A stretch of DNA of 64,000 nt from Mariprofundus sp. (GCA_021772835.1 JAJFLE010000080.1:26530-90529); one strand, 5' to 3'. Shown: positions 39,651 to 51,654, numbered from the stretch's first letter. Program-made: numbers and translations. The notes: generated from the sequence alone by a model not told the origin.

Positions 39651-39782
39651 ACCGCAGAGCGCGCAGAGGACGCAGAAGAGGGTCGTTGAAACCCTTCACC
39701 TTGTCACTGTGACTCAGCAGTACAAATTCTATCGCAACGAAGTATTCTGACCTTCCTCTGCGTCCTTCGCGTCCTCTGTGGT
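39651..39782. repeat. Intercistronic inverted repeat between sufB and sufC
   Basis: The left arm 39651-39678 (ACCGCAGAGCGCGCAGAGGA..) and the right arm 39755-39782 are complementary at 22 of 28 positions, enclosing about 76 bp. It shares the CAGAGGACGC core with the element at 36254-36377. Such CTCTGCGTCC/GGACGCAGAG elements occur as dispersed repeats in many environmental bacteria. Confidence 0.7.
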
Positions 39783-39793
39783 GCAAGCTCTAT

Positions 39794-41248
39794 TTAACCT
39801 ACTGCGCCTTCGAGGCTGACTTCCATTAATCTGTTTGCTTCAACTGCAAATTCCATCGGCAGTTCGTTAAATACGTCCTTGCAAAAACCGTTAACAATCA
39901 TGTTCACCGCATCTTCTTCAGAGATGCCGCGGCTCTGACAATAAAACAGCTGATCTTCACCGATTCTTGAGGTGGTGGCTTCATGCTCCATCGTTGCAGT
40001 CGGGTTTTTCACTTCCACATAAGGGAAGGTATGAGCGCCACATGTATCGCCAATCAGCAGCGAGTCACACTGGGTGAAGTTGCGTGCACCTTCTGCCGAT
40101 TTGGCAATACGTACCAGCCCGCGATAAGACTGCTGACCGCGGCCTGCAGAGATGCCCTTGGAAACGATGGTGCTTTTGGTGTTTTTACCGATATGAATCA
40201 TCTTCGTGCCGGTATCAGCCTGCTGACACATCTTGGTCAGGGCAACCGAGTAGAATTCGCCGACCGAATCATCACCGCGCAATACACAGCTTGGGTATTT
40301 CCAGGTGATGGCACTGCCTGTTTCCACCTGTGTCCACGATACTTTTGCACGTTTACCCCGACAGTCAGCACGTTTGGTGACGAAGTTATAGATGCCGCCA
40401 AGACCATTTTCATCGCCCGGATACCAGTTCTGCACGGTTGAATATTTGATCTGCGCATCATCAAGTATCACCAGCTCTACGACTGCCGCATGCAGCTGAT
40501 TTTCATCGCGCTGGGGTGCGGTGCACCCTTCCAGGTAGGATACGTAAGAGCCTTCATCGGCAATAATCAACGTGCGCTCAAACTGCCCTGTATTCAACGC
40601 ATTGATACGGAAATAGGTGGAGAGCTCCATCGGGCAGCGTACACCTTTAGGAATGTAGACGAATGAACCATCGGTAAATACGGCTGAGTTCAGTGCCGCA
40701 TAAAAGTTATCGCCGGTAGGTACGACGGTGCCGAGGTACTGCTGCACCAGCTCCGGATAATCGCGCACGGCTTCAGAGATCGGGCAGAAGATCACGCCTA
40801 CGTCTTTCAGTTTGCCTTTGAATGTAGTGGCTACCGATACCGAATCGAATACTGCATCCACGGCAACACCAGCCAGAAACTCCTGCTCACGCAACGGAAT
40901 GCCCAGCTTGGCATAGGTTTCCAGCAGCTTTGGATCTACTTCATCCAGGCTTTTCGGGCCATCGGCTTGTGATTTGGGTGCCGAATAATAAGAGACGGAT
41001 TGATAATCGATTGGCGGATAGCTCACATTTGGCCAGTGCGGCTCGGTCATGGTCTGCCAATGACGGAATGCTTCCAGACGCCAGTTCAGCAGCCATTCAG
41101 GCTCATTCTTTTTGGCCGAGATATGACGAATGACACCTTCATCAAGACCGGGAGGCAGCGTATCCGTTTCAATATCGGTGACAAAGCCGGCCTCGTATTC
41201 ACGGTTGGTGAACTCTTCTGGTTTACGTTCCTGTTTCACTTCAGACAT
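39794..41248 (-). CDS. sufB: SufB, Fe-S scaffold core subunit
   Basis: 484 aa. Typical SufB motifs are [39 protein letters not shown], and the C-terminal [17 protein letters not shown] with the cluster-ligand Cys region, followed by [19 protein letters not shown]. It assembles the nascent cluster with SufC/SufD. It overlaps the regulator gene by 8 bp. Confidence 0.97.
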   Translation of the reverse strand: MSEVKQERKPEEFTNREYEAGFVTDIETDTLPPGLDEGVIRHISAKKNEPEWLLNWRLEAFRHWQTMTEPHWPNVSYPPIDYQSVSYYSAPKSQADGPKSLDEVDPKLLETYAKLGIPLREQEFLAGVAVDAVFDSVSVATTFKGKLKDVGVIFCPISEAVRDYPELVQQYLGTVVPTGDNFYAALNSAVFTDGSFVYIPKGVRCPMELSTYFRINALNTGQFERTLIIADEGSYVSYLEGCTAPQRDENQLHAAVVELVILDDAQIKYSTVQNWYPGDENGLGGIYNFVTKRADCRGKRAKVSWTQVETGSAITWKYPSCVLRGDDSVGEFYSVALTKMCQQADTGTKMIHIGKNTKSTIVSKGISAGRGQQSYRGLVRIAKSAEGARNFTQCDSLLIGDTCGAHTFPYVEVKNPTATMEHEATTSRIGEDQLFYCQSRGISEEDAVNMIVNGFCKDVFNELPMEFAVEANRLMEVSLEGAVG

Positions 41249-41702
41249 GATTCACCTTCGATATGGATATGCCGCGCTGCAGGCGGAAAATGGGTATGAA
41301 ATCCTGTTCAGTCATGTTGGCCAGAGATATACCTTCCAACGCCTGCCGAACAGCCTGATTGATACGCTTCCAGTTACTGCTGGTGGAGCAGACATCATGC
41401 TGGTCGCATGAGCTGTCATCAAGATTACATTCGGTCAGAGCAATTGAACCTTCAAACACATTAATGATATCCCGCACATTGATCTCGGTCGCAGGACGGG
41501 TCAGGCAATAACCGCCTTTGGCACCGCGGGTGGAATCGAGCAGGCCTTCGTGCAGCAGCATTTGCAGGATTTTGCTCACGGTTGGCGCTGGGATACGGGT
41601 CACTTCAGCCAGCTCACCGGCAGTGAGGCGCTGCTGCTCGGATGATGCCATGTGCGTCATCAGCAGGATTCCGTAATCCGTCAACTTGGTCAATCTGAGC
41701 AT
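41241..41702 (-). CDS. Rrf2-family (IscR/SufR-like) Fe-S regulator of the suf operon
   Basis: 153 aa from ATG 41702; an in-frame start further upstream (41753) would fall in the promoter. The N-terminal winged helix ([29 protein letters not shown]) and three C-terminal cysteines, Cys92-x6-Cys99-x5-Cys105, match Fe-S-binding Rrf2 regulators of suf operons. As the first gene of the operon it probably represses it when holo, so cluster shortage induces SUF. Confidence 0.93.
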   Translation of the reverse strand: MLRLTKLTDYGILLMTHMASSEQQRLTAGELAEVTRIPAPTVSKILQMLLHEGLLDSTRGAKGGYCLTRPATEINVRDIINVFEGSIALTECNLDDSSCDQHDVCSTSSNWKRINQAVRQALEGISLANMTEQDFIPIFRLQRGISISKVNHV

Positions 41703-41724
41703 GGTCACCCCATTAAAGGCGACC

Positions 41725-41753
41725 ATTCTAGTCCGGTTTGAAAACAGGAACAA
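41725..41753 (-). promoter_or_regulatory. Promoter candidate for the suf operon
   Basis: On the minus strand TTGTTC (41748-41753) and TAGAAT (41725-41730) are separated by exactly 17 bp, with the predicted start about 16 nt before the regulator ATG. The -10 matches 5 of 6 positions. The surrounding GACTAGAATGGTC is a partial dyad that could be the autoregulatory site. Confidence 0.5.
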
Positions 41754-42088
41754 TATGGTACGGATTATGGTTATTGTTTTTTATGAGCTGAAACTAAATG
41801 TATGAAGGAATACTTTCAGTCTGGATCGCTTGAGACGCAAAGCTTTATTGCTTCAGCTTACTTGATGCTTGAATGAAGCCACTGGGCCTACGCCAAGCAG
41901 GTACGCCTGCGGGGTGCTTGATCAAAGTCCGACTTTCAAAATAACTCTGTTGAACACGACACCTCACACACCCTGGACACAAGGCTGTCGTTCAGGATAA
42001 CGGCGTTGCCAGCCCGCTTAGACTGCGCATGGTCACCCCTTCGTTCTATTTGTGCCTGGCTACCATTTGATGAAGCAACATCGCTCAC
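41754..42088. other. Gap without an intact gene; copA-3'-end-like trace
   Basis: No ORF with family resemblance. Bases 41826-41846 match the 3' end of copA (8286-8306) at 19 of 21 positions, on the same strand, encoding KALRLKRS against NALRLKRT in copA. Together with the copA-type repeat at 42467-42538 this hints at a wrecked second copA-like locus. Confidence 0.35.
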
Positions 42089-42262
42089 TCAAGGCCAAGC
42101 GCTTTCGTTCCATGCATCCTCGCCATCATCCTCTGACCCGAATGATGGGATGCCACCGATCAGAAATTCCAGATCTGAAGTAGGAATGATAAGGCCACAT
42201 GCACTGATCCATTTCAGCATATCCTTTCGCTCGTCATCAATACGATCATTCATCATTGCCAT
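42089..42262 (-). CDS. 57-aa protein of unknown function
   Basis: Too short for routine ORF calling but well supported: AGGAGG lies 7 bp before ATG 42262. The sequence reads MAMMNDRIDDERKDMLKWIS, then ACGLIIPTSDLEFLIGGIPS, then FGSEDDGEDAWNESAWP. It is acidic and soluble. A related but broken copy occurs at 60.9 kb (KDMLKWIS, LEFL, VIPFF). No family was recognised; it may be a lineage-specific small protein. Confidence 0.6.
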   Translation of the reverse strand: MAMMNDRIDDERKDMLKWISACGLIIPTSDLEFLIGGIPSFGSEDDGEDAWNESAWP

Positions 42263-42466
42263 AATTTCCTCCTGTTTCTCGATGAGAGCTGACTTACATC
42301 AGCAGCAGGATTCCACAACATAAATATGTCAGACGCATGGCATGCATACGGCAGACCGATGACATGACAACAGTGACTTTCAGGAGCCCACTTTCGCGTG
42401 TGCCATCTGTTTACCGTTGATGATGATGCACCATCTGATGGGGTCAACGCCGTGTTGAGTGGCTCG
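42263..42466. other. Gap, no recognisable gene
   Basis: Between the 57-aa gene and the repeat. A 64-aa minus-strand ORF (42253-42447) overlaps the ribosome site of the 57-aa gene and has no family resemblance, so I treat it as chance. It probably contains the promoter of the 57-aa gene. Confidence 0.4.
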
Positions 42467-42538
42467 TTAGGGAGATGGACTTATTGGCCTCCTGCCAAAA
42501 ATCAGCTCGCAAGAGCAATAACGTGGTTTCACCTTACT
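42467..42538. repeat. Copy 2 of the copA-upstream repeat
   Basis: Shares TTAGGGA, TTGGCCTCCTGCCAAAAATC, AGC, CGCAAGA and the following ATAACGTGGTTT-type segment with 10829-10904. The left hairpin arm is mutated, so only a short TGGC-centred stem remains. This copy is therefore probably the decayed one. Confidence 0.55.
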
Positions 42539-42648
42539 CAGATTTGCCATACACACCCGCCATTGTCAGCCCTGAGATGTTGTTGACGCTGCTACAATCA
42601 ACACCTTGGTGGGCCGGTGGCGACTGAAGGTTTATTGGCGCAGAACAA

Positions 42649-42671
42649 AAAACCGATTGACAGTCGGTTTT
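42649..42671. promoter_or_regulatory. Dyad operator and promoter for the blaI-czc operon
   Basis: AAAACCGA (42649-42656) and TCGGTTTT (42664-42671) are perfectly complementary around a 7-bp centre. The centre holds TTGACA (42657-42662), a perfect -35 with a -10 candidate CATGAT at 42679-42684 (16-bp spacing). A repressor bound here would block RNA polymerase. A second copy lies at 44159-44179. BlaI autoregulation is the obvious hypothesis; an intrinsic terminator is the alternative. Confidence 0.6.
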
Positions 42672-42725
42672 ACCTGGCCATGATTCAACTCAGTACCAGC
42701 AGATGAAATAAGGAGAGTTTATCGG

Positions 42726-43133
42726 ATGTTACCAGTAAAACGGCCCTATCTGGGTGAGTTGGAGACCGCTGTCATGGAGCATCTATGGCACTGCGATTCC
42801 GATGATGCAAAGTCTGTACACCAGAAGGTTGGTACCAAACGTGAGATTTCACTGAATACGATTCAGTCCACGCTTGAGCGCTTGTTTCGAAAGAAGTTAC
42901 TCAATCGTGAAAAAGTTGCTTATGCCTACGTGTACTCCGCAGCCATTGAACGCGGAGAGTTGATGAGCCGACTGATCAATGATGTCGTCAATACACTATC
43001 GGACGGGAAGTCGGATTATATGTTATCGGCATTTGTGGATTTTGCTGCGCGCAGCGATGAATCCAGCCTGGATAAATTGGAGCGGCTTATTGCACTGCGT
43101 CGTGCCGAAAACAGCACGGATAAACAAAAATGA
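42726..43133 (+). CDS. BlaI/MecI/CopY-family repressor
   Basis: 135 aa. The N-terminal winged helix has the family pattern (LGELETAVMEHLWHCDSDDAKSVHQKV, ISLNTIQSTLERLFRKKLLNRE). The C-terminal half forms the dimerisation and cleavage region. These repressors are released from DNA by proteolysis through an M56 sensor protease or by metal (CopY). The M56 gene follows with a 4-bp overlap, so cleavage-controlled derepression is likely. Confidence 0.93.
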   Translation: MLPVKRPYLGELETAVMEHLWHCDSDDAKSVHQKVGTKREISLNTIQSTLERLFRKKLLNREKVAYAYVYSAAIERGELMSRLINDVVNTLSDGKSDYMLSAFVDFAARSDESSLDKLERLIALRRAENSTDKQK

Positions 43134-44119
43134 GCAGTTATCTTGGTCTGATGCAGTTTGGCCTGTTTGCCAGTTGTGGCTTTGCATGCTTTACAGCACT
43201 TATCAGTCGCGCCGTTTATCCATGGGCCAGGAAACAATTGCTTCAATCGACACCGGAAAGACGATCCAATATCCTGTTGATCTGGTTGCTTGCACCTGCC
43301 TTTATCGGATTGCTGTTTACCCTGCTATCACTGATGCCTTCACTGTTGAGCTTGATGGGAATCGATCAGGATCATTGCGGCGTACATGATGGCCACCTGC
43401 ATCTTTGTCTGATTCATCCACCGCTACCCGTAGATAATATGATTTCATGGGTATTCATCACGGTGTTGGCGGTAGTGGCGATCATTTTTGCAGGCACAGT
43501 CATGCTTGGCCTCGTGCGTGGGCATAAGCTTTATAACGCCCTGATGATGGCAAGCCGGAATCATGATGGACACGGTCTGCGCATCGTAGAATGGGACGGC
43601 CCGCTTGCAGTTTCAGCTGGGCTTTATCGCATGTCTGTGTTTATATCTAAACAGTTGATACAAAGCCTCACATCCAGGCAGTTGGACGTGGTGCTTGCCC
43701 ATGAACAAAAACATGCACAGCGAAAAGATGCTTTGCGCCAGCTGTTGGCTCATACCTTGTCGTTTGCCCATCTGCCAGGCTTACGTAGCTCTCTCCTGGC
43801 AGATATGGATCTTGCCTGTGAGCAAGCCTGTGATGAGGCCGCCGCCCGTATTATTGGTGACCGCCTGTATGTTGCCGAGACTATCGTTTCCATCGAACGT
43901 ATGTTTATCCGCAAGCCGCTTCCTTTCACCGCGCTGTCCATATCCGGCAGCAATATCACAGAGCGGGTGGAATCACTGGTGCAGAAGCCAGCTGTAGACT
44001 CATGCTCCTGGCGTGTGCGCCTTATCCTTGGCGGCATGCTATTGTTGCTCGCCGCTTTTGCATCAGCTGGGGAGCTCCATCATCACACCGAGTCCATACT
44101 CGGATTTCTGGCAAGGTAA
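43130..44119 (+). CDS. M56-family (BlaR1-like) membrane metalloprotease, putative metal sensor
   Basis: 329 aa, four or five membrane helices. The zinc-protease motif HEQKH is His191-Glu192-x-x-His195, in the cytoplasmic loop before AQRKDALRQLLAH. Between helices 2 and 3 a predicted external loop, residues 78-104, contains His82, Cys83, His86, His89, His91, Cys93 and His96. It lacks the penicillin-binding sensor domain of BlaR1. I infer that the His/Cys loop senses metal and triggers BlaI cleavage. Confidence 0.88.
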   Translation: MSSYLGLMQFGLFASCGFACFTALISRAVYPWARKQLLQSTPERRSNILLIWLLAPAFIGLLFTLLSLMPSLLSLMGIDQDHCGVHDGHLHLCLIHPPLPVDNMISWVFITVLAVVAIIFAGTVMLGLVRGHKLYNALMMASRNHDGHGLRIVEWDGPLAVSAGLYRMSVFISKQLIQSLTSRQLDVVLAHEQKHAQRKDALRQLLAHTLSFAHLPGLRSSLLADMDLACEQACDEAAARIIGDRLYVAETIVSIERMFIRKPLPFTALSISGSNITERVESLVQKPAVDSCSWRVRLILGGMLLLLAAFASAGELHHHTESILGFLAR

Positions 44120-44125
44120 TATATC

Positions 44126-45436
44126 ATGGTCAATTTCAAGCAAAACTCCATCAATGAGAAACCGACTATACGTCGGTTTTTTCTCGCCATTATTCAGTTC
44201 GGCGTGTTGCTGTTTATCCATCCCCTGCTTTCATCTGCTGCATCGCCATCCGGGGTGATCACACTGGAGCAGGTCATTATGAATGTGCTGGAGCACAATC
44301 CTCAGTTTCGCATGAATAACTACGAAGATGCTGCTGCAGCGGCGCGGATACGTCAGGCAGAGCAAGGCAACCCGCTTGAAATGACTCTGGACATGCAGGA
44401 CTTTGCTGGCAGTGGCACTTATAACGGGATCAACCGACTCGAAACCACACTGAGCCTGGGTAAAGTGCTGGAGTTGGGAGGTAAGGCATCCTCTCGCAGG
44501 GATCTGGCTCGGCAAGATGCCAGCCTTCTCAATAATATGCAGGACAGTCAACGCATGGATCTGTTGGCCATAGCCGCGGAACAATTTATGCGTGTCGTGG
44601 TGGACCAGCACCGCTTAGCCATTGCGCGGAAACAGCTGAAGCTGGTGAAACACACACATGACATTGTCGCGCAAAGGGTAAAGCTCGGCAAAAGTCATGT
44701 TGCAGAACTGCGAAGGATCGCGATTGCGCTTACCCGTGCCAAAATCGATCTGGAGCATGCCGAACATGGTCTGGCTTTCTCCCGCCTTAAGCTGGCAACA
44801 AGCTGGGGGGAGACCAAAGCGCAATTCAGTTCGGCCAATGCTGAACTGTTTGTATTACCCGCCGTACAACCCTTCGAGCAACTTGAAAAACTGCTGGCCA
44901 ACAATCCTGATCTGGTTCGTTTTGCCACCGAGCAGCGTGTGGGACAGGCGCGATTACGCCTTGCAGAGGCCCGCCAAACCTCCGACCTGAAGCTCTCCGC
45001 CGGCCTGCGATACTTCAACCAACAAAAGGATGGCGCGCTGGTGCTATCGGTAAGCATGCCCTTTGGCTCAGGTGCACGAGCCAAACCCTATGTTGAGGAG
45101 ATGCAACATTTAGCCAGGCGCGAACCTTTACGCTATGAGCAACGACGCCTTGCCCTGCACAGTAGTCTGTATGAAATCTATCAGGAACTGTTGCATGCTC
45201 AGTCTGCATTTTCAGCACTCAACCGGGAGATGATTCCTGTAGCCGAACGGGCAGTGAATGACTATGAACAGGGATACAGCAGTGGTCGCTTTTCACTACT
45301 GGAGCTCAATGAAACCCAACGGGTACTGCTTGATGCACGTCTTGAAGCTGTTGTGACGGCAGCCAACTATCATCGTTTTCGCATTGAAATTGAACGTTTA
45401 ACTGGGGCTGCATTGCGTCCGGGAGTCAACCCATGA
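44126..45436 (+). CDS. czcC: CzcC-type outer-membrane efflux channel (TolC family)
   Basis: 436 aa with a signal peptide (RRFFLAIIQFGVLLFIHPLLSSAA) and long helical outer-membrane efflux repeats (LAEARQTSDLKLSAGLRYFN, NDYEQGYSSGRFSLLELNETQ). It forms the outer-membrane duct for CzcBA. It lies 6 bp after the M56 gene and overlaps czcB by 4 bp. A dyad lies within its first 20 codons. Confidence 0.9.
   Translation: MVNFKQNSINEKPTIRRFFLAIIQFGVLLFIHPLLSSAASPSGVITLEQVIMNVLEHNPQFRMNNYEDAAAAARIRQAEQGNPLEMTLDMQDFAGSGTYNGINRLETTLSLGKVLELGGKASSRRDLARQDASLLNNMQDSQRMDLLAIAAEQFMRVVVDQHRLAIARKQLKLVKHTHDIVAQRVKLGKSHVAELRRIAIALTRAKIDLEHAEHGLAFSRLKLATSWGETKAQFSSANAELFVLPAVQPFEQLEKLLANNPDLVRFATEQRVGQARLRLAEARQTSDLKLSAGLRYFNQQKDGALVLSVSMPFGSGARAKPYVEEMQHLARREPLRYEQRRLALHSSLYEIYQELLHAQSAFSALNREMIPVAERAVNDYEQGYSSGRFSLLELNETQRVLLDARLEAVVTAANYHRFRIEIERLTGAALRPGVNP
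44159..44179. promoter_or_regulatory. Second AAACCGAC/GTCGGTTT dyad, inside the start of czcC
   Basis: AAACCGAC (44159-44166) and GTCGGTTT (44172-44179) are perfectly complementary around 5 bp, followed by further T residues. It resembles the dyad at 42649-42671 in both arms and in the flanking bases. It could be a second repressor site or an attenuating RNA hairpin that lowers pump expression relative to blaI-M56. Confidence 0.5.
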
Positions 45437-46686
45437 ACAAGAATATCATCTATACACTGGCTGTTGTGCTGATTAGCGCAGTTGTTGCAATCGGGTTGTT
45501 CATGCAGCCGACTCACAGTGATCACGCCGGTGAAGCTGCCCATGCAGGTGAAGAGAAAGAAATGCCAAAAGGGTCTAATGGCGGGCGTTTGCTGCAGGAT
45601 GGTGACTTTGCCCTTGAGATTACCATTTTTGAAAAAGGGGTTCCGCCGGAATTCCATGTGTATAGCTATTTCGATGGCAAAGCAGTTGCACCAGCCGATG
45701 TGATGCTGGAGATAAAACTCGCTCGCCTTGACGGCCAGGTCGATACCTTTGCTTTCCAGCCACAGGGTGATTCCTTGCGTGGTGACGGCGTGGTCACTGA
45801 ACCCCACTCCTTTGATGTGTCTGTCACTGCCTCATATCAGGGTAAACAATACCGGTGGCAATATGGCAATTACGAAGGGCGTGTGCAGATCGGCAATGAC
45901 ATTGCAGAGAAGAGCGGCATTAAAACAGAAGAGGCAGGGCCGCGGGCTATCCGGGAGACCCTGAACCTTGCAGGTCGGGTTCAGGTAGATCCCAATCGTT
46001 TATCCCACGTGAGGGCACGCTTTCCGGGCATGGTAAAACAGGTGAATCGGGATCTGGGCGAATCCGTCCGTCAGGGTGATGTGTTGGCGGAGATACAGAG
46101 TAATGAGAGCCTGCAAAGCTATAAGATCAAGGCCCCGATCTCCGGTGTGATTGTACGCAGGGATATTCAGGTCGGTGCAACCACAGGTCTGGTGCCCCTA
46201 TTTATTATTGCTGATCTGTCGAAGGTCTGGATTGAGCTGGATGTGTTCGACAAGGATCTGGATCGTGTACGCACGGGCCAGTCTGTACTGATTGAAACCC
46301 TGAGCGGGACTTCGATTCAGGGCAAGATTGACTGGTTATCCCCCATGGCTGCACATGCCAGCCAGAGTGTTCAGGCGCGGGTAAGCCTCAACAATAACGA
46401 TCATCACTTCAGACCCGGACAATTCGTGCGTGGCCTTGTCACCGTGGCTGAACATGCGGTTGATCTGGCTGTGCGCAAATCAGGCATTCAGGCATTTCGG
46501 GACTTTCAGGTGGTCTTTGCCCGTGTTGATGACACCTATGAAGTGCGCATGCTTGAACTGGGTCGCAGTGACCATGACTGGATTGAGGTGCTTGGCGGCC
46601 TGAAAGCAGGTACGGCATACGTGACAGAAAACAGCTACCTCATTAAAGCGGATATCGAAAAATCCGGTGCCAGCCACGACCATTAA
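45433..46686 (+). CDS. czcB: CzcB-type RND periplasmic adaptor
   Basis: 417 aa with an N-terminal membrane anchor, a His-rich segment (SDHAGEAAHAGEEKEMP) and the CzcB-type beta domain (GGRLLQDGDFALEITIFEKGVPPEFHVY) before the lipoyl/barrel core (GRVQVDPNRLSHVRARFPG, IKAPISGVIVRRDIQVGA). It ends SHDH. It bridges CzcA and CzcC. Confidence 0.93.
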   Translation: MNKNIIYTLAVVLISAVVAIGLFMQPTHSDHAGEAAHAGEEKEMPKGSNGGRLLQDGDFALEITIFEKGVPPEFHVYSYFDGKAVAPADVMLEIKLARLDGQVDTFAFQPQGDSLRGDGVVTEPHSFDVSVTASYQGKQYRWQYGNYEGRVQIGNDIAEKSGIKTEEAGPRAIRETLNLAGRVQVDPNRLSHVRARFPGMVKQVNRDLGESVRQGDVLAEIQSNESLQSYKIKAPISGVIVRRDIQVGATTGLVPLFIIADLSKVWIELDVFDKDLDRVRTGQSVLIETLSGTSIQGKIDWLSPMAAHASQSVQARVSLNNNDHHFRPGQFVRGLVTVAEHAVDLAVRKSGIQAFRDFQVVFARVDDTYEVRMLELGRSDHDWIEVLGGLKAGTAYVTENSYLIKADIEKSGASHDH

Positions 46687-49869
<3,183 letters not shown>

Positions 49870-49968
49870 CCGTGCAGGTAAGCTGTATGACAGGCATACA
49901 TAAAGTCATGATCTAAAAATACTGCGGATCAACATGGCTCTGAACTTTCAGCCTACGGAGAAACATGA

Positions 49969-50280
49969 ATGAAGCGATTAACAATCATTGTCCACACCGA
50001 TGAGGAACAGGAAGTGACCCATCAGCTGCGTACGATTGAACAGGCACAAGGTTTTACGTTAAGCCATATAGAAGGTCATGGGATTGAATCCGAACATGAC
50101 CCCTTTCTGTCGGCGCGTGATGAAGTGGTTGGAGCCAGTCCACGAGTGCGGGCAGACATCGTTCTGCAAGACAATGATTTAGACGCTGTGCTAAATATTC
50201 TTCGGGATGCGAAAGAAGCTGGTAAGATGAATGACGCCTATTATTGGGTCTCACCCGTAGAACAAGAGGGGCATCTGTAA
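49969..50280 (+). CDS. DUF3240 small PII-like protein
   Basis: 103 aa: MKRLTIIVHTDEEQEVTHQL at the start and RADIVLQDNDLDAVLNILRDA with a C-terminal beta strand, giving a ferredoxin-like (PII-type) pattern. DUF3240 genes commonly follow czcA and may sense metals or nucleotides in the cytoplasm. The stop overlaps the start of the next gene as TAATG. Confidence 0.8.
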   Translation: MKRLTIIVHTDEEQEVTHQLRTIEQAQGFTLSHIEGHGIESEHDPFLSARDEVVGASPRVRADIVLQDNDLDAVLNILRDAKEAGKMNDAYYWVSPVEQEGHL

Positions 50281-51431
50281 TGGTATCTAAGATCAGAAAC
50301 ATGTTTTTTAATCCCAGGCTTATGCCTCTACTGGCAGGGGTATTTATAGTCAGCCTGCTATCACAAGTGGCATATGCCCACGGCATGTCTGAGGCTGACA
50401 AACAGGCAATTGTTGATGGTGGAAATTTGCTCTATATGTGGATTGGTGCGACACATATGCTATCGGGTTATGATCACCTTGCCTTTGTCTTTGGCATCAT
50501 CTTTTTCCTGAGCAACTTCCGTGACATCGTTAAGTATGTCTCAGCGTTTACCATCGGTCATAGTGTTACCTTAATCTATGCCACTTTTAATGGTGTTCAG
50601 CTCAACTACTTCCTCATTGACGCGGTGATTGCCCTGAGTGTCTGTTATATTGCCTTTGCCAACCTTGATGGCTTCCGCAAGTACCTGAATATTAACCCGC
50701 CGAACATGATGTTGATGATTGTAGGCTTGGGCCTGATTCACGGATTTGGTCTGTCCACCCGCCTGCAGGAGCTGCCGCTGAGTGCGAATCATTTGTTGCA
50801 AAATATTATCGCATTTAATGTGGGCATTGAGCTGGGGCAGATTACAGCGCTTGCGGTTATGTTGCTGCTCATCGCGGCATGGCGTAAAAAGCATTCGTTC
50901 AAAGCATTCAGCCTGATTGCAAACTACAGTCTCATCATCGCTGGAGGAATGCTGTTTCTCATGCAGATGCATGATTACTCACATGACAGTAGCAGTGTAG
51001 CTGTTGCTGCTGAGTCCACCCAAAACAGTGCAGATGATCCTGCAGTGCCTCAACAGGCATCCTCAAGTGATTCGATTACAGTCATTGTGCCAGCCAGAGG
51101 TGACATAGAGTATAAAGTCATGCTTAAGAAAGATGCAGTGCTGCAATACTCATGGGGAACAGATGGTGCGGAACTGTTTTATGATTTCCATGGGGAGCCG
51201 AAAGGAGATACCACGGGTTACTTTAAGAGTTATGAAAAAAGCACTGAGAGCCGCTCAAGTGGCTCATTAACGGCTCCCTTTGAAGGAACCCATGGTTGGT
51301 ACTGGAAAAACAACACCCGGTCGCCTGTCCGCGTTTCACTGGAAATCAAAGGGGTTTATCAACTGAAGCAGAAACCAGCACAGGTTTTGCCGATAGCGAC
51401 TCCAGCTCCAAAAATCCACGATAGCCTTTGA
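50280..51431 (+). CDS. HupE/UreJ-type permease fused to a periplasmic anchor-protein domain
   Basis: 383 aa from ATG 50280. A signal sequence ending AYAHG leads into a HupE/UreJ_2 membrane domain (about residues 40-240; WIGATHMLSGYDHLAFVFGI, GLGLIHGFGLSTRLQ, FNVGIELGQI). A Ser/Gln linker is followed by a soluble domain (residues about 270-370; YSWGTDGAELFYDFHGEPKG, APFEGTHGWYWKNNTRSPV). That last domain is usually a separate transmembrane-anchor protein in metal-efflux loci. The His residues suggest a Ni/Co/Zn role; the substrate is unknown. Confidence 0.82.
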   Translation: MVSKIRNMFFNPRLMPLLAGVFIVSLLSQVAYAHGMSEADKQAIVDGGNLLYMWIGATHMLSGYDHLAFVFGIIFFLSNFRDIVKYVSAFTIGHSVTLIYATFNGVQLNYFLIDAVIALSVCYIAFANLDGFRKYLNINPPNMMLMIVGLGLIHGFGLSTRLQELPLSANHLLQNIIAFNVGIELGQITALAVMLLLIAAWRKKHSFKAFSLIANYSLIIAGGMLFLMQMHDYSHDSSSVAVAAESTQNSADDPAVPQQASSSDSITVIVPARGDIEYKVMLKKDAVLQYSWGTDGAELFYDFHGEPKGDTTGYFKSYEKSTESRSSGSLTAPFEGTHGWYWKNNTRSPVRVSLEIKGVYQLKQKPAQVLPIATPAPKIHDSL

Positions 51432-51453
51432 TTATGGATAGGAAGGTATATTT

Positions 51454-51639
51454 ATGCGTATTAAAACATTATTGATAAGCTCCATTGCTGGGCTGTTTTC
51501 ATTACCCTTAATGTCATGCAACGATCATGGCCATGGTCCTGGTGGTCATAGCCATAGCTCTGTTTCGGAACAGCAAGTGGCGCAACAGCCAGCAGCAAGC
51601 CCGGATTCCATAACCCACGACAATATCGATTCACAATAA
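51454..51639 (+). CDS. Small His-rich lipoprotein
   Basis: 61 aa with a lipobox (LPLMSC, Cys22) followed by NDHGHGPGGHSHSS and a polar tail. A Lgt substrate likely to sit in the envelope and bind metal through its His run. It lies 22 bp after the HupE fusion and 15 bp before the next gene, so it is part of the czc transcript. Confidence 0.75.
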   Translation: MRIKTLLISSIAGLFSLPLMSCNDHGHGPGGHSHSSVSEQQVAQQPAASPDSITHDNIDSQ

Positions 51640-51654
51640 TAGGAGAGTACAACC

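Noticed and set aside
41880..41990. Possible tRNA or transposase trace in the suf upstream gap
   Set aside because: No acceptor stem or T-loop could be folded, and no transposase motif was found.
42253..42447. 64-aa minus-strand ORF upstream of the 57-aa gene
   Set aside because: It runs over the ribosome site and start of the better-supported 57-aa gene and shows no recognisable motif.
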